A DNA stretch of 64,000 nt from Psoroptes ovis (GCA_002943765.1 PQWQ01000004.1:1178001-1242000), one strand, 5' to 3'; numbered from the stretch's first letter, positions 1 to 14,053 are shown. Numbers and translations: made by a program. Notes: generated from the letters alone by a model not told the origin.

Positions 1-1194
1 ATTTTAAAAATTTTGAAAATTTTTGAAAATTTTTCAAAAATTTAAAATTCCAAGATGAATTTGAAAATTTTCAAAATTTTAAAAATTTAAATGAATTATT
101 TTAAATAAGAAAAACAAATGAATATTTTGTTTTTCAATTTTTTGGCCAAAAAATTGAAATGATAATTGCTGCTGAAGAGATTTGAAAAATTTGAATATTC
201 GTGAATTCTTTGAAAATAATCATTTTACGAATTCATTCATTTTTTATTTAAGAAAATTTCAAGAATTTCAATTTTTTCAAATTTCAAAATTTCAAATTTT
301 CTAATTCCTTTGGAATATTTTTTTTTATTTATTTATTTATTTTCCCTTTGAAATTTAATATTAAATGATTTATTCTAAGAATATTCAGGAATATTCTCCA
401 TTTTTCTCATTATTCCCTTTATTATTTTCAAAAATACACAAAATATACAAAAATGAATTGAAATTTGAATCAAGAAAATCCATTCACACATATTTCATTC
501 ATTTCATTCATTTGTTTAATGTTTACCATTCAATTTAACATTTTGAATTGAAATGTAAATGTTTTCATCATTGCAATTCTCCTAATAATATTTTCTTCGA
601 ATATTTTCACATTTATTTATTCATAAAATTAAATTATTCTTTTTGTTCCATTGAAATCGTCTCTCTCTCTCTCTATCTGTGATTCATACATTTTCATTGA
701 TTAATTAATTTATTTCATTTCATTTCATTTTTGTTGCTTTGAAATTATTTTCTATTATTCAAAAATAAAGCAACTGTTTTTCAGCAGCAGCACCAAAAAA
801 AGGCCAAACAGTCACAAATGATTGAAATTGTTCAACACAATCGTTTTTGTACTACACACAAATGCTGATGGTTGTTTGTGTGTGCTGAAATTTGGGTCTT
901 TAAATTTATTTTTTCTTGGATTTTAAGAAAAATAATTTTTAACAGAGAAAAGAGATTCCGAAGGCAGATTCTAAGGCATTTTCTTCCATTTAGCAAGCAC
1001 AAAAGTACAAAAAAAAAATGAAAACAAATTTCATTACAAACCAAAATGGGGACAAACGAGAAAAAAAATTGAAAATTTGATTCAATTCTTTCAATTTCAA
1101 TTTAAAATTTCATTGTTTCAACTTTTGTTGAATGAAACAAAGAGAAAAAAAAGCCAAAATACAATTGAATGAAAATGAAATTTGAAACAAAATA

Positions 1195-1274
1195 TCTAGT
1201 TGTCCCATAAGTTTTTGCCGTTTTTTCTGATTTTTTTTATTCAAATGATGATAAGAACTTATGGGACAGCCTAA
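1195..1274. mobile_element. 80-bp palindromic mariner-type MITE, subfamily A copy 1
   Basis: Imperfect palindrome flanked by TA on both sides (1193-1194 and 1275-1276). The left arm reads TCTAGTTGTCCCATAAG and the right arm CTTATGGGACAGCCTAA, around a T-rich centre. The A subfamily is recognised by CCCATAAG in the arm and a GCCGTTTTTT core. Confidence 0.85.
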
Positions 1275-2269
1275 TATACACTCATTTTGCTTCCAATGTA
1301 ATTCTATTGTGTGTGGTTTTGTCTTGTTATCACCATCAACCACCAGCCACGAACCACCATCGCCACCATCACCATCATCATCATCATCATCACCACCATC
1401 ACCAACCGACTAACCATAACCATCAACCATTATTCAATTATAATAATAATAATAATAAAATGGATAATAATATTACACAAATACACACAATACACACAAT
1501 CATATGCGAACACTAACTTTATGTTTCTGTTGTCTGAAACATATTGTCTTTATTATTATTATTATTATTATTACTGTTATTGTTATATGAGAAATAAAAA
1601 TTCAATTGAATTCAATTCAATTCAATTCAATGGTGTCACATTAGTATTGTCTCTATTTTTATGGATCTTTGTCTTTATATGTGTGTTTAAATTTCTATTT
1701 AAAATGAATGAAACAAATGAAACAAATGAATTAAATAAATGAATGTTTGAAATGAAATGAATGAATGAATGAATCAAAGTAAAGTGAATCAAAGTAAAAT
1801 GAATGAATAAATGAATCAACGTGAAATGAATCAAATCAAATCAAATCATAATCATGTAATAATAATAATAATAATGACGATAATGACAATAGTATTCAAT
1901 TTGAATTGAAAGTAATCTTTTTCTGAATTGAATCAAATAAGTATCAAATGGTGATTTGAAATTAAAATCTGATGAAATTATTGATTGAAATGCACCATAT
2001 ATACGACCACAAATACTCAAATACAAAGACAATCATTCGAGAAGAATCAAATAATGGAAACACATATGATGCCCACATACGTTTTTCACCAACAACAACA
2101 CAAACATTAACTCAAATAGAGACTCTGCATACACACACACACACACACTGACACATGCACTCATAGAATAGAGACCCTTGATTGAAATTGAATTGATTCA
2201 TTCGATTCATTTCATTTCATTTCATTTCATTTCGATTCATTCATTTTACTTTGAAATCATTTAATAATA

Positions 2270-2349
2270 TTAGATTGTCCGAAAAGTTGTTGCCGATTTT
2301 CCAATGATTTTCTACGATATAAGCGGCAAAAACTTTCCGGACAGCCTGA
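2270..2349. mobile_element. 80-bp palindromic mariner-type MITE, subfamily B copy 1
   Basis: TA-flanked palindrome beginning TTAGATTGTCCGAAAAG and ending CTTTCCGGACAGCCTGA. The B subfamily carries CCG(A/G)(A/T)AAG arms and GCCGATTTTC next to the loop. Arms have several point differences from the apparent consensus, so this is not the youngest copy. Confidence 0.87.
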
Positions 2350-2636
2350 TAATAATTGTTTCATAAAGTTTCGATTCTATCATCATCATCATCATCATCA
2401 ACACCATCAACACCATCAACATTATCATTATTATTATCATTAAATTAAATGACAAAATTGAAAAATAATAAAGATTTTATTATTATTTGTAGTTGTGAAC
2501 AATGGCCAAATACAACAATTGTTTTTCACATTTTTAATTAATTATACAAAACACAGAACCCAAAGCTGAAATTCTCGACCATCTTCTTGGTTATTTTCTC
2601 ACATACCATTTTCAACCAGTGATAATAATTATTTTA

Positions 2637-2715
2637 TTAGGTTGCCCCATAAGTTCTTGCCGTTTTTTCAAATAATTAAATTTAAAAAACGACAAGAACT
2701 TATGGGACAACTCAA
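2637..2715. mobile_element. 79-bp palindromic mariner-type MITE, subfamily A copy 2
   Basis: Begins TTAGGTTGCCCCATAAG and ends CTTATGGGACAACTCAA, with TA at 2635-2636 and 2716-2717. The centre is A/T-rich (about AAATAATTAAATTTAA). One base shorter than the family norm of 80. Confidence 0.86.
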
Positions 2716-3234
2716 TATTTTCATTTTATTTCATTTTCATTTTCAAATAAAACAAATTCCAACATTCATCATTGTCATTGTATTTGTTGATATTGTGCAA
2801 AATAATGAAATGAAATGAAAAAATCTTATCAAATTTTCACATATATATTCATTTATACGAATGCAAATACGAATACGAATACACACACACACACACATTA
2901 TTTCCTATTGTAATTACATTTTATTCCAAAAATACAGAAAACGAATATAAAAATTGTCAAATAATTATCGTCTATGGCAATACTACAACTGATGATGTTA
3001 ACGATGATGATGATGCCATTATTAGATTGCCTGAAGTAAATTAAACTTTTTTTTTCGTTTTTTGTCCTAATTTTTCGTTTCGCTTTGTTTTTTATGCTTC
3101 AAATATTTACTTTGTTCAAACTTTGAAAATTCAATTCAAATAAAATGAAACGATTCTCATGTCCTCATTTCATCCATTCGTTGTTTCGAAAATTCACAGA
3201 ATTCTTCCAAAATTCTGTGAATTCATTTGAAATA

Positions 3235-3314
3235 TTAGGTTGTTCGATAAGTTCTTGCCGATTTTCTCATGATTCCCTACAATATATTCGGCAAAAACTT
3301 TTCGGACATCATGA
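3235..3314. mobile_element. 80-bp palindromic mariner-type MITE, subfamily B copy 2
   Basis: Begins TTAGGTTGTTCGATAAG and ends CTTTTCGGACATCATGA, flanked by TA at 3233-3234 and 3315-3316. The right terminus has diverged from the canonical CCTAA, which points to an older copy. Confidence 0.85.
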
Positions 3315-4155
3315 TATTTTTTCGCTCTCTCGTTTATTAAAAATAAAATTTAATTACAAATTTTTGCGCAGAACGAATGAAAAATAAACGAAATTTATTT
3401 GTGTATAATTATAACACAGAATTTGTCCCCCGAAAAAAAATTTCCCCCTAAAAATCCCCAAAAGAGACAAACCATTGAAATTGAATTGAATTGTTTGTGT
3501 GCGTGCCACAATCATCGAAATGTGTCTGATTTATTTATATTCATCGGCTAATTGCTCAAGATATTTTCCATGTTTATTCATTCATTTTTTTTCATCCAAA
3601 GAATATTGTCAAATTTTCAATAATTTTCAATTAATTTATTATTTAAATTTTATTGAAAAATCAATAAAATTCGAAGCAAAAAGCCAAAAGGGAAGAAATT
3701 GTAACATTTTCCAATGTCAACATCGATTGTTGATGCGGTGATGATGATGATAATGCTCTACAATCGCATTCATTCATTCATTCATTGAATCGACCAGCCA
3801 ATCAATCAATCGATTACTTGACTAATTACGCTTTGTAAAGACAAATTCATGCTTTATGCTTTTAAAAATTGAAATTTCCAGTTCGTATATCATTTGAAAT
3901 GGAACAATTTGATCAAAAATAAACAATTGAATTGAATCAGAATTGAATCAATTCGAATGGAATGAATGAATTGAAGCCAATTGAATTCTTTATATATATA
4001 TATATATATTTTTTTTTTTTGATTCAAAAAATATAAAATTCAATTGTTTTCAATGCGTTTTTGAAAGATTTTCTTCGTTCTATTTATTTATTTTTATTTA
4101 TTTGATTTAATTCACATTTTTTTTTTGTTCATAAGTTATCATTGTTGTATTTTTA

Positions 4156-4235
4156 TTAGGTTGTCCCATAAGTTTTTGCCGTTTTTTAAATTCAATAATT
4201 TGAAAAAAACGGCAAGAACTCATGGGACAACTCAA
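4156..4235. mobile_element. 80-bp palindromic mariner-type MITE, subfamily A copy 3
   Basis: Begins TTAGGTTGTCCCATAAG and ends CTCATGGGACAACTCAA, with TA flanks at 4154-4155 and 4236-4237. The GCCGTTTTTT core pairs with AAAAAACGGC, leaving only about 15 nt of loop. Confidence 0.87.
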
Positions 4236-4963
4236 TATTATTCGTTTTATTATTATCGATTATTATCAGTATTATTATTAGTACAACTTTTTAATATTTC
4301 AATATTGATTTGTATTCATTCATTCATTGAATTGAATTCATTCGTTATTTTCAATTGTATTGCGTTTCATTCGATTTCAATCGCTGAAAAAAAGCGAAGA
4401 AATCATCTTTCGAAAATTCAGAATATTTGATCGATATTTATTTTTATTTTTTCAATTGATTTTCTTAATTCTTCATCCATTTATTCATTCATTCATTTCA
4501 TTTCTACGAGAAAATTTCCATTCTCCATTATTCGCTCGTTCGTACAACAACAATGAATAAATAAATAAATAAATAATAATACCCATATACAAGTTTTTCA
4601 CGCGTCTGTGGTTATTATTATTATTATTATTATTATTTTCATCATTCAACTTTCAATTGGAAGAAAATTGAAGAAGAAGAAGAAGAAATTGAATTCTTAT
4701 AAAAAGAATACGAAAGTAAAATAGAAGAAATCAAATATAAAATATATAATAATAATGATTTCATTTTAGTTTCGTTTTTTTTTATTCTTTTTTTTAGTAT
4801 GTTTTAGTATGTTAGTGTGTACGTATGTAAAATGTATATTTATTTATTTATTTATTTCATTTTTTTTTTTGCCAAATGAAACATGAAATGAAACATAAAA
4901 TTTCATGTTTCCTACGACTGACTGACTGGCTGGCTAACTGAAGCAAGCAAAGGAAAAATAATA

Positions 4964-5044
4964 TTAGGTTGTCCGAAAAGTTTTTGCCGATTTTTCAATG
5001 ATTTTCTCACGATAAAACCGGCAAAAACTTTCCGGACAATCTAA
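4964..5044. mobile_element. 81-bp palindromic mariner-type MITE, subfamily B copy 3
   Basis: Begins TTAGGTTGTCCGAAAAG and ends CTTTCCGGACAATCTAA. TA precedes the left end (4962-4963). The right flank reads AA, so the right target duplication has decayed or my boundary is one base off. Confidence 0.83.
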
Positions 5045-6900
5045 AATAATATTTATTTATATATTGATCCAATTTAAAAACAAAAACGAAACAATATAAA
5101 ATTATTATTATTATGATATTAAGTAATATGAATAAGATTTCTTTTTTCTTTATTATTTTGGCCAATTTTCATTTTTTTCAATGTTCGTTGTTTCATTCAA
5201 TAATTCAATAATTATTATTATTAGCATTATTAGCTTTGATTTTATTATTGATATCGTTTATCAATCGTTTAGTTGTTATTATAATTCGTTGTTGTTGTTG
5301 TTGTTGTAATGTGAAAATATAAAATAAATGAAATATGAAATAAAATCTTAAACATAATTCATGACCTTTTTTGCTTTCATTAATTTCCATGTACTTGTAT
5401 ATGTATAATATGTTTTATTATTATTCTATTCTATTAAAAACATATAATAAATTAATCAATAGAAATATGAATAGTTGTAATTGTTGTGCAATTGTAACAG
5501 TTCAATGAATTGAATGAATGCATTCATTCAATTCTACATTGAACATCATGGACCGAGTATAGAAAGAAATGAAATTCATTGAATATATTCATTGAATACA
5601 TTTCGTATGAATGAATAGATTTTGAATTTCCAATTATCGATTTCATTTTTCTATTTTCATATTGGCAGGTGTCATCGTTCTATTCATCAATTGAATTAGT
5701 GGAATTAAAGCAGAATTGAAAAAGGGATTGAAAAAATTCAAATAAGAATATTTGTCAAAATTTTAAAACTTTTAAAAATGGCTTCAAATAAACAAATATT
5801 ACAAATAATATATGAATTTATGGACTTTTTTTCATTTTCACAAAAAGAAAATCGATAATGATCCATAGTTGAATTATATTGAAAAAAATATTTTGAATAA
5901 TATTCAAACACTTTATAACGATACAATAGCATCGATGATCATCATTATTATCATTTACTATAACTAAGCATATTTAACGATTGATTATGATTTTTTTAAA
6001 TTGAAAAATATTCACAAAAGAAGAAAAGCAGAAAAATATTGTTTTATTTTCACAAATTATTGTCAGTATCATATCAGCTGTGTCATGGTAATACAATAGC
6101 TGTATGTATGTATTATATGTACATGAAATTTCATAATTTATTTGAAATAAATATTGAAAATTGCACTGGTCATAGTCAGCCATTATTGCCAGTGTGTGTG
6201 TGTGAGTTCGTGTGCAAATGCCAATGTAAATCTAATCAATTTAATACTACCAGCGAAAAATCGACCATATTTAGCCAAATAATAAATAAAATGTGCTTCT
6301 AAAGAAAACAAACAAACACACACAGTGCTATGCATCTCAAGCCAATTTTTACATTCGAATTTTTCATTGATTTTATTTTCTCATGAAATTTCCATTTATC
6401 TTTGACTCAGTCAGTGATTTTTGATTTTGATTTTTTCCATTTTTATTTTATTTATAATTTTTGCCATTTCACACGTTTTAACCAAAGAAAATATTCATTA
6501 ATTATGATTATTTATTTATTTCTCATTTATTTATTTATTTATCCATCTATCCATCCATTCTAAATATTGAATGAAACATAAACAAAACAAAAACAAAAAA
6601 AACAAATACGAGTAATAATAATAATAATAATAATAAATTATGATAAATATCGATTATATTGATTATTTTTCTATTTATTTATTTTTCAGTCATTTTTCAG
6701 TCAGTCATTTTTTGTTTTTATTTTTTTCGTTGTATCAATTTCGTAATAATAATAATAATAATAACAATAATAACAAAGGATAATAAATAAATAAATAAAT
6801 AAAAGTTAGAATATATAAATAATCAATTATGATAATAATAATAAATGGTAAAGATTTATGGTTATTATTCATTGGAAAAATAGAGAAAATAAATGAAATA

Positions 6901-6983
6901 TTAGGTTGCCCCATAAGTTCTTGCTGTTTTTCGAGTAAAAAAAAAAATAAAAAAAAACGGCAAGAACTTATGGGACCACTTAA
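6901..6983. mobile_element. 83-bp palindromic mariner-type MITE, subfamily A copy 4
   Basis: Begins TTAGGTTGCCCCATAAG and ends CTTATGGGACCACTTAA, with TA at 6899-6900 and 6984-6985. The extra length comes from an expanded A-run in the loop. Confidence 0.85.
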
Positions 6984-7606
6984 TAAAGTGAAAATCCTTT
7001 AATATTCACAATGTATTTTCAATGATTATTATTTATTTGTAGCAAGTCACAAGTTATATGAATTCTCTTATAGTCATTTTCGATTTTATTCAAGTTTTTC
7101 CATTATTTTTTTTTTCATTTTCTCTACTTTCATTCCATAGGAAAAGATTTCCAAGATTTCACCTTTGAATCGAAGAAAAAACTTTTAATGAATTCTGAGG
7201 AAAACAGAAATTTACATAAGAAAAATAAATCATAAATAATTATCATTGAAAAAATCAATTAATCGATCAAAAAATAGAAAAAAATAAATCAATGAATAAT
7301 GATGAAAATGAATATATTCAAATCGATATGGATTGATTGTCATTAAATACTTGAAACTTCTTTTTTTGAATGTTTAAACAACAAACATAATAAGAATCTT
7401 AATAAATATGAATTTATAATTATGACTAATAAGAAGAAAATGAATATTCATATGAGATGAATGAATCATTATTGTTGAACAATTTCATCTTTTGAATACA
7501 AGAAAACAAAAACATCAAAATACCTTGTGTTTCAAAAAATAAAAACGATCAAAATATTCAAAAACGATCAAAGTATATTTATACACAGAGGATTAACGAT
7601 AAAATA

Positions 7607-8753
7607 ATGAATATTATGATAAACATGATGATGACAACAACAACAACAACAACAATATTATTATTATTATCGACGATTATTTATTCAATATTTACATCAA
7701 TAATAATAATAATAATAACGATTATAATAATAATTTTAAAATGTAATATTTTCAATAGATATAAAAATATTATTATAAAAATAATATTAATAAATCGACC
7801 AAGAATAAGATTACGAACATCAATATTATTGTCATTATTATTATTGTTTACAATATTATTATTATCATCATTATCATCATCAACAATATCGGATATGAAT
7901 TTGAATTTTGTCAAAATTTTGTCATTATTATTATTACTATCAACAACAATATTATTATTACTATCATTGAATAAATCTTTAAATAAAATATTCATTCTAT
8001 CATTATTATTATTATTATCAACAACAATAACAATGATAACAAACAAAATGATGACAATAACAACAACAACAACAACATCAATATCAACGATATTGATATT
8101 TACAACAATGACAACAATAACAATATTATCCGTATTATTATTATTGAAAATATTACAAATTATTATTATTTTTAAAATGAATAAATTAAATATATTCGAA
8201 TATATTCATCATCATTATTATTATTATTATTATAATCATTATTATTCAATTTTATTTGCCTCAAATATTATTTTCAAATATAAAAATGAAAATAATCATG
8301 ATGATGATAATGATAATGATAATATTGCTTCAATTACTAATAATAAAGCCTATGTTGATCATCAAAATTATTATCATCATGAACGTAATTATTGTTATTA
8401 TCATTATTGTTTATCATTGATGATGAATTTAATTAAATATACTTCATCATCATCATCATCATCAAAAACAAAAGCGAAAATAAATACATCAATAACAGCA
8501 GCAACGAATATGAATAATAATTGTAATAATAATAATGCTTATGATGATGATGATAATAATAATAATAATGTAAATGATGATATTTATTATATGAAAAAAC
8601 AATATAAAAAACAACAACAATATTATACAAATAATAATTTATATTCGGCTTATCATTATTATTCATTGTTATTATTTATATTATTTACATTGATTATTAA
8701 TATGTTTTCATTACCGATTTATGTTTATTCATTGCCTAGTTCTATCAATGTTG
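7607..8753 (+). other. Low-complexity first exon of receptor 1
   Basis: This exon stays open for 382 codons in one frame, although it consists almost entirely of ATT/TTA/ATC/AAC/AAT trinucleotide repeats. It encodes Thr, Leu, Ile, Asn, His and Tyr runs, then a hydrophobic segment (LLLFILFTLIINMF) that looks like a signal peptide or signal anchor. It ends at donor GTAGGTG with phase 1, and the split Gly codon joins exon 2 to give SSINVGAVF. Whether translation starts at 7607, 8591 or between is undecided. Much of the upstream part may be 5' UTR. Confidence 0.5.
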
Positions 8754-11700
8754 GTAGGTGTTTGTTTTTTGTGTTTTGATTTCAATTTTTTATTTTGATA
8801 TTTTATTGACAAGTTTGATGGCCACCACATTGCCATCTACTGTTTTAGGATTATAATGTTTGTATTTGAAAAAAAAATTAAATTTTTTTCATTTTTTCCC
8901 TTATCAATAGGTGCCGTATTTACACATGATCGTTTAGATCAAGAGATTGCCTTTAAATTGGCCATCAAACGTATCAATTCTGATCGTATTATATTACCGC
9001 ATACAAAATTGATACCAAAAATTGAACATATACAAAAACATGATAGTTTTCATGCAAATAAAAAAGTATGCAGTCTATTACATACTGGTGTTGTTGCCAT
9101 ATTTGATCCGCTTGATGGTTACATATCTCGTCATTTACAATCAATATGTGATGCATTAGATATACCGCATCTAGAAACACGTTGGGATTTTACAACCAAA
9201 CGTGATGATCTATCGGTAAATCTTTATCCAAAACCGAATATATTAGCACGTGCATATGTTGATATTGTTAAAGCATGGAATTGGGAACAATTTGCAATTG
9301 TTTATGAAGATAATGAAGGATTGATACGATTACAAGATTTTTTCAAAGAAGCTGAATCATTAAATTGGCGTATTAAATTACATCAATTTAAACCGGGTAA
9401 ACCTTATCGTGAAACATTTTGGAAAATAAAAAATGATGGTGAACGTAATATTATTTTAGATGTTAAAAATGAAAATATATTTCGAGCTTTAAAACATGTA
9501 ATTATAAACAAATATTCATTTTATTTATTTATAATTTGGATCGATATAACAATTTTTTTTCTCATATCAATATATCAAGGCACAACAAGTTGGTTTAATA
9601 ACCGAATCACATAGCTATCTTGTCACACAATTAGATTTACATACAATCGATTTAGAAGATTTTAAATTTGGTAAAACTAAAATCACTGCATTCAAAATAA
9701 TTGACGATTCAAATGAAGAGCTCAAATTATTACGTGAAGATTGGCGTACCGAATTCTCTAAATATTATTCGCCTGAAATTTCGGTAATATTTTCATATTT
9801 TGTTTTCAATAAATCACATTTTGTCATTAAAAAAAAAATTTCATTCATTCAATCTAACAACAGACTGAATCAGCATTAATATATGATGCTGTGAAATTAT
9901 TGGCCACTGCCATACGTGAACTTGATAATGGACAATCGATCGAAATACAACAAGTCAGTTGTGAAAGTAGTGTACCATGGTCACATGGTAGTTCATTGAT
10001 TAATTATATGCGTCCGGTTTGTGTTTTATTTTTTTGATTAATTGATTCAACCATGTTGAATAATTCTTTCATTTTTTTTTGTTTTGTTTGGTTAGATTGA
10101 ATTTCGTGGCATAACCGGCTTAGTTGGTTTCAATGATATTGGTTTTCGTTCATCAATCACATTATCGGTGGTAACTGTATCACCGAATGGATTAGAAGAA
10201 ATTGGTACATGGTCTGAAGATGTTGAACCTGAAAAACGTTTAAATATATCACGCGATTGGACAATACATTATTCATCATCAGCATTGGAGAATAAAACAT
10301 TGATAATAACTACAATTCTGAATGATCCATATACAATGATTAAAGATTCATCATTCAAACGTATTGGAAATGATCAATTTGAAGGTTATGCAATCGATTT
10401 AATATCAGAATTATCAAAATTATTGCATTTTAATTACGAATTCCGTCTGGTCAAAGATGGTGCATATGGACGACCAAATAAAGAAGGCATGTGGAATGGT
10501 ATGATGGGTGAATTGATACGTGGTGAAGCTGATTTAGCTGTTGCCGATTTGACTATCACATCGAAACGTGAAGATGCTGTCGATTTTACACATCCATTTA
10601 TGAATACTGGTATCAGTATTTTGTACAAAAAACCAACGAAAAAAGTGACATCATTATTTTCATTTTTATCACCATTTTCGAATATTGTTTGGATTTATGT
10701 GGTTTGCGCTTATGTTGGTGTATCATCAATGTTATTCATTGTTGGTCGAATATCACCGTATGAATGGGAAAATCCACATCCATGTCGTCAAAATGAACAA
10801 GTTCTCGAGAATGCATTTAGTCTTTCAAATAGTTTTTGGTTTACAATCGGCTCGTTGATGCAACAAGCATCCGATTTAACACCAAAGTAAGCATTTCAGA
10901 TTTTGATATATTTCATTATAAAAATAAAAATATTCATCATTTGTCATTTTAGAGCAATGTCAACACGAACAATAGCATCAATTTGGTATTTTTTTACATT
11001 AATTATGATTGCATCATATACGGCTAATCTAGCTGCCTTTTTGACTGTGGAAAAAATTGTTTATCCAATCGAAAATGCTGAAGGATTAGCAGCACAAGAA
11101 AAAATTAAATATGGCTGTCTTGGTTCAGGATCGACGGCATCATTTTTTGCCGAATCAAACATTACAACATATAAGAAAATGTGGAATTTTATGAGCAAAC
11201 ATCCAGATGTATTCATGAAATCGAATGAAGAAGGACGGAAAACTGTTGAAAAAGCCGATGGAATGTATGCATATTTAATGGAATCGGCTAGTATTGAATA
11301 TATAATCGAAAGAAATTGTAATTTAACACAAATCGGTGGCCTTCTTGATTCAAAGGGTTACGGGGTAGCCACAAGAAAAGGTAAATGAGAAATTATTGAT
11401 GATTGATTTAAAAAAAAAATTAAACAATTTTTTCAAATTAAAAATTCAACCAATTTTATCAATCAATCAATCGATTCATAATGATTCGATCTAATTCGCT
11501 TCGATTGATTGAACAAATAATTTATTATGATAATTAATTCTATCAAATCTGATTTAATATTATCAATTCCAATTGATCATCATCAAATCATTTATAGATT
11601 CACCATATCGTACACCATTATCGCAAGCAATATTAAAACTACAAGAAAGTGGTGCATTATTAACATTGAAAGAACGTTGGTGGAAACAGAAAAAAGGTGG

Positions 11701-13992
11701 TGGTCAATGTATTGATGATCCAAAAAAAAGTTCCGGTTCAGTAACACCATTAAAAATTGATAATGTTGGCGGTGTATTTGTTGTATTATTAGGTGGCCTA
11801 AGTTTTTCATTATTTGTCGTCATACTTGAATTCGTATGGCGTTCACGTTATGAACAAAATGATCAGGTAATCGTTAAATTAAATTATTTCTGATATTTAA
11901 TTCATCATATTGATCATCATCATCATCATTATAATCTTCATTATTAGTATTAATATAACTAATGAAAAAGTTTCAAGTAGTTTGAATTGTTTTTTGAAAT
12001 ATAACATCTATGCCCAATTATACGATTACATATACAAAGACCCTTATTCAATACATAGAATGAGATGGTATTCATCTATTTATTTATTTGTTTCATAATT
12101 CAATGATCATCAAAACCATTTATTCACATTTATTTGATCTTACATATACCTACATCTTATATGTTTGTCTATTTGTCATCATTATTATAAATTGTCAAAT
12201 ATTTATATATTCTATAATTATTTGTCATCATAATTTGATTTTCGTTTTTCATATTAATAATGATAATCATGATTAGTAATTGAGCGAAAAAATAAAATTT
12301 CCCACGGTTTTTCGTTCCTTTTTTCTTAAAGATAGATAAAATGTGTGATAATTTCTTCTTCGTTTTTTTGGTTTATTTTTAATTAGTTTTTTTTTTACTT
12401 TGAATGTTTATATATGTATTTGTCTATGAATTATTTTTTTCAAATATTTAATATCTAAGCGATTTTTCGGCCATACATATACACATACAGACACATAAAC
12501 ATGCAATTATCTATTAAGGTCATCTATTTTAAATCTATTTTTTGTTTTAAATTTTGAATTTTCAAATTTTAAAGAATTTTATTTTTTTCCTTCTTTTTCA
12601 AATCCTTTATCAACAAAACAGAATGAAACAATTTGTGAAGAAATGATGAATGATTTAAAATTTGCATTAATGTGTCAATCATCATCAAAAATGGTACCAA
12701 TATCATCGATTGATGGTGGACGTAATGATAATAATCATAATCATAGTCATAATAATAATTATGATAATAATAATGGTCATGATAATCATAATTATCATTA
12801 TCAATATCGTCATAAAAATAGTATTATTAATGATCATTCACATACGATTATGAATATACCGACAAATACAACACCAACATCGACAATGACAACGATAGCA
12901 TCGAAATCCATGATAGCAATGCCAAAAGTGTCTTCAACACAATTTTCATCAATCAATAATAATAATAATAATAATGATAATCATAATTATGTGCAATCGT
13001 TTCGCCGTTATCATTCACATCATCCACATCATCATCAGCAGCAATATGATTATGAACAACAACCACAACAACAACAACAAAGACGTTTATATAATGATAC
13101 AAATCAATATTGTCAATATCATCATAATGATGATCATCATCCATCGTCATTAATGAATGATGATCAATCATCATCATCATATCTAATCAGACAAACAACA
13201 ACATCAGTTCGATCATTACCACATTCATTAATGAATAGAACAAATAAAATATCATCAGTTAATATAAATCATGGTGATTCAAATCAATTAATGTCAAAAT
13301 CTATGCCAAATACTGATTCGAAAGCAACGAACGTATCGCAAACATCAATAAAACAATCATTAAATACATTATATCATTCAGATGATTGTCATTTGAATCG
13401 TGATCATGAATCAATTATCAATATTAAACCAGCATTGAGTAATAATTGGTGTACGACAAAATCATCGAAAATATCAAATGTAAACAATGATAATGATGTT
13501 AATAATAATAATAATAATAACCAAGAAAGATGCTTACAATTGGCCAAAAATCTTGTACCAAGACCTCGATCAGGTTTAGATAGCCAATATCAAAAATTAT
13601 ATTCGGATTATAATAATAATGCTGATATAACAATTCAAAAATCATCAACGATCAGATCATCGACAACAACAACAACACAACAATCGGCTCAACAACAAAA
13701 AAATAATTGTAATATAAATATAAATAGTAATAGTTTAACAAATTTACCAACAATTAACATAACAAATGACAGTAATAATAATGCTATCAATGATAATATG
13801 ACCACTGATCACAATGGTAATCATAATTCATCAAGACCACCGACAACAACAACAACAACAACAACATTGACTAAAAGTGGTAGTTTTGGACGTTTAATAC
13901 ATAATAAAACCAGTGGACAAAATGCTGAAATACAACAAGCGCAACAACAACAGCAGCCAAAACATTATCATATTCCATTAATTTTTGATTGA
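7607..13992 (+). CDS. Kainate-type ionotropic glutamate receptor (receptor 1, Gln at pore)
   Basis: Ligand-gated cation channel subunit for glutamate at the plasma membrane. Exons read from splice sites and frame: ?-8753, 8911-9497, 9580-9783, 9864-10016, 10096-10886, 10953-11380, 11598-11866, 12622-13992. The first exon is open from ATG 7607, but ATG 8591, just before a hydrophobic leader, is the more natural start (1,321 aa; 1,649 aa from 7607). With the 8591 start: amino-terminal domain about 55-400 (GAVFTHDRLDQEIAF, AIKRIN), S1 ligand lobe with the binding Arg in TSKRED, M1 near 554, pore loop LMQQASD near 623, M3 SYTANLAAFLTVE near 653, S2 lobe with GSTASFF and the binding Glu in LMES, M4 near 839. 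The tail of about 456 residues (exon 8) is Asn/His/Gln-rich and matches no domain I know. The kainate-type assignment rests on the pore and M3 region; the exact subtype is not resolvable by eye. Confidence 0.88.
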
Positions 13993-14047
13993 TTGATTGA
14001 TTCTATTACACAAGATTATGCTAATTTCACCCCTTTATTTTACAAAA

Positions 14048-14053
14048 AATAAA
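14048..14053 (+). terminator. Candidate poly(A) signal of receptor 1
   Basis: AATAAA 56 bp after the receptor stop codon, the first canonical hexamer on the strand. Confidence 0.5.

Larger units (their letters stand above)
1..7606. other. AT-rich intergenic DNA with microsatellites and seven 80-bp MITEs
   Basis: I see no convincing gene here. All open frames are short and low in complexity, with no recognisable domain. The stretch is dominated by A/T runs, ATTT/TAAA tetranucleotide tracts, ATT/AAT trinucleotides (for example near 1551-1572 and 6614-6640), GAAT-type repeats (1610-1850) and short CA runs (about 2130-2147 and 2881-2897). Seven copies of a palindromic TA-flanked miniature transposon lie here and are listed separately. 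The region immediately 5' of the receptor gene (about 7000-7600) presumably contains its promoter and 5' UTR, but I cannot identify a TATA box or initiator with confidence. Confidence 0.6.

Noticed and set aside
1311..1742. 143-codon plus-strand open frame rich in Ile, Thr and Tyr.
   Set aside because: Made of ATC/ATT/TTA repeats, overlaps another frame of similar length, and no domain or splice partner is present.
7681..8046. 121-codon minus-strand frame opposite the receptor 1 leader exon.
   Set aside because: It is the complement of trinucleotide repeats and has no domain; the plus-strand frame joins a real gene.
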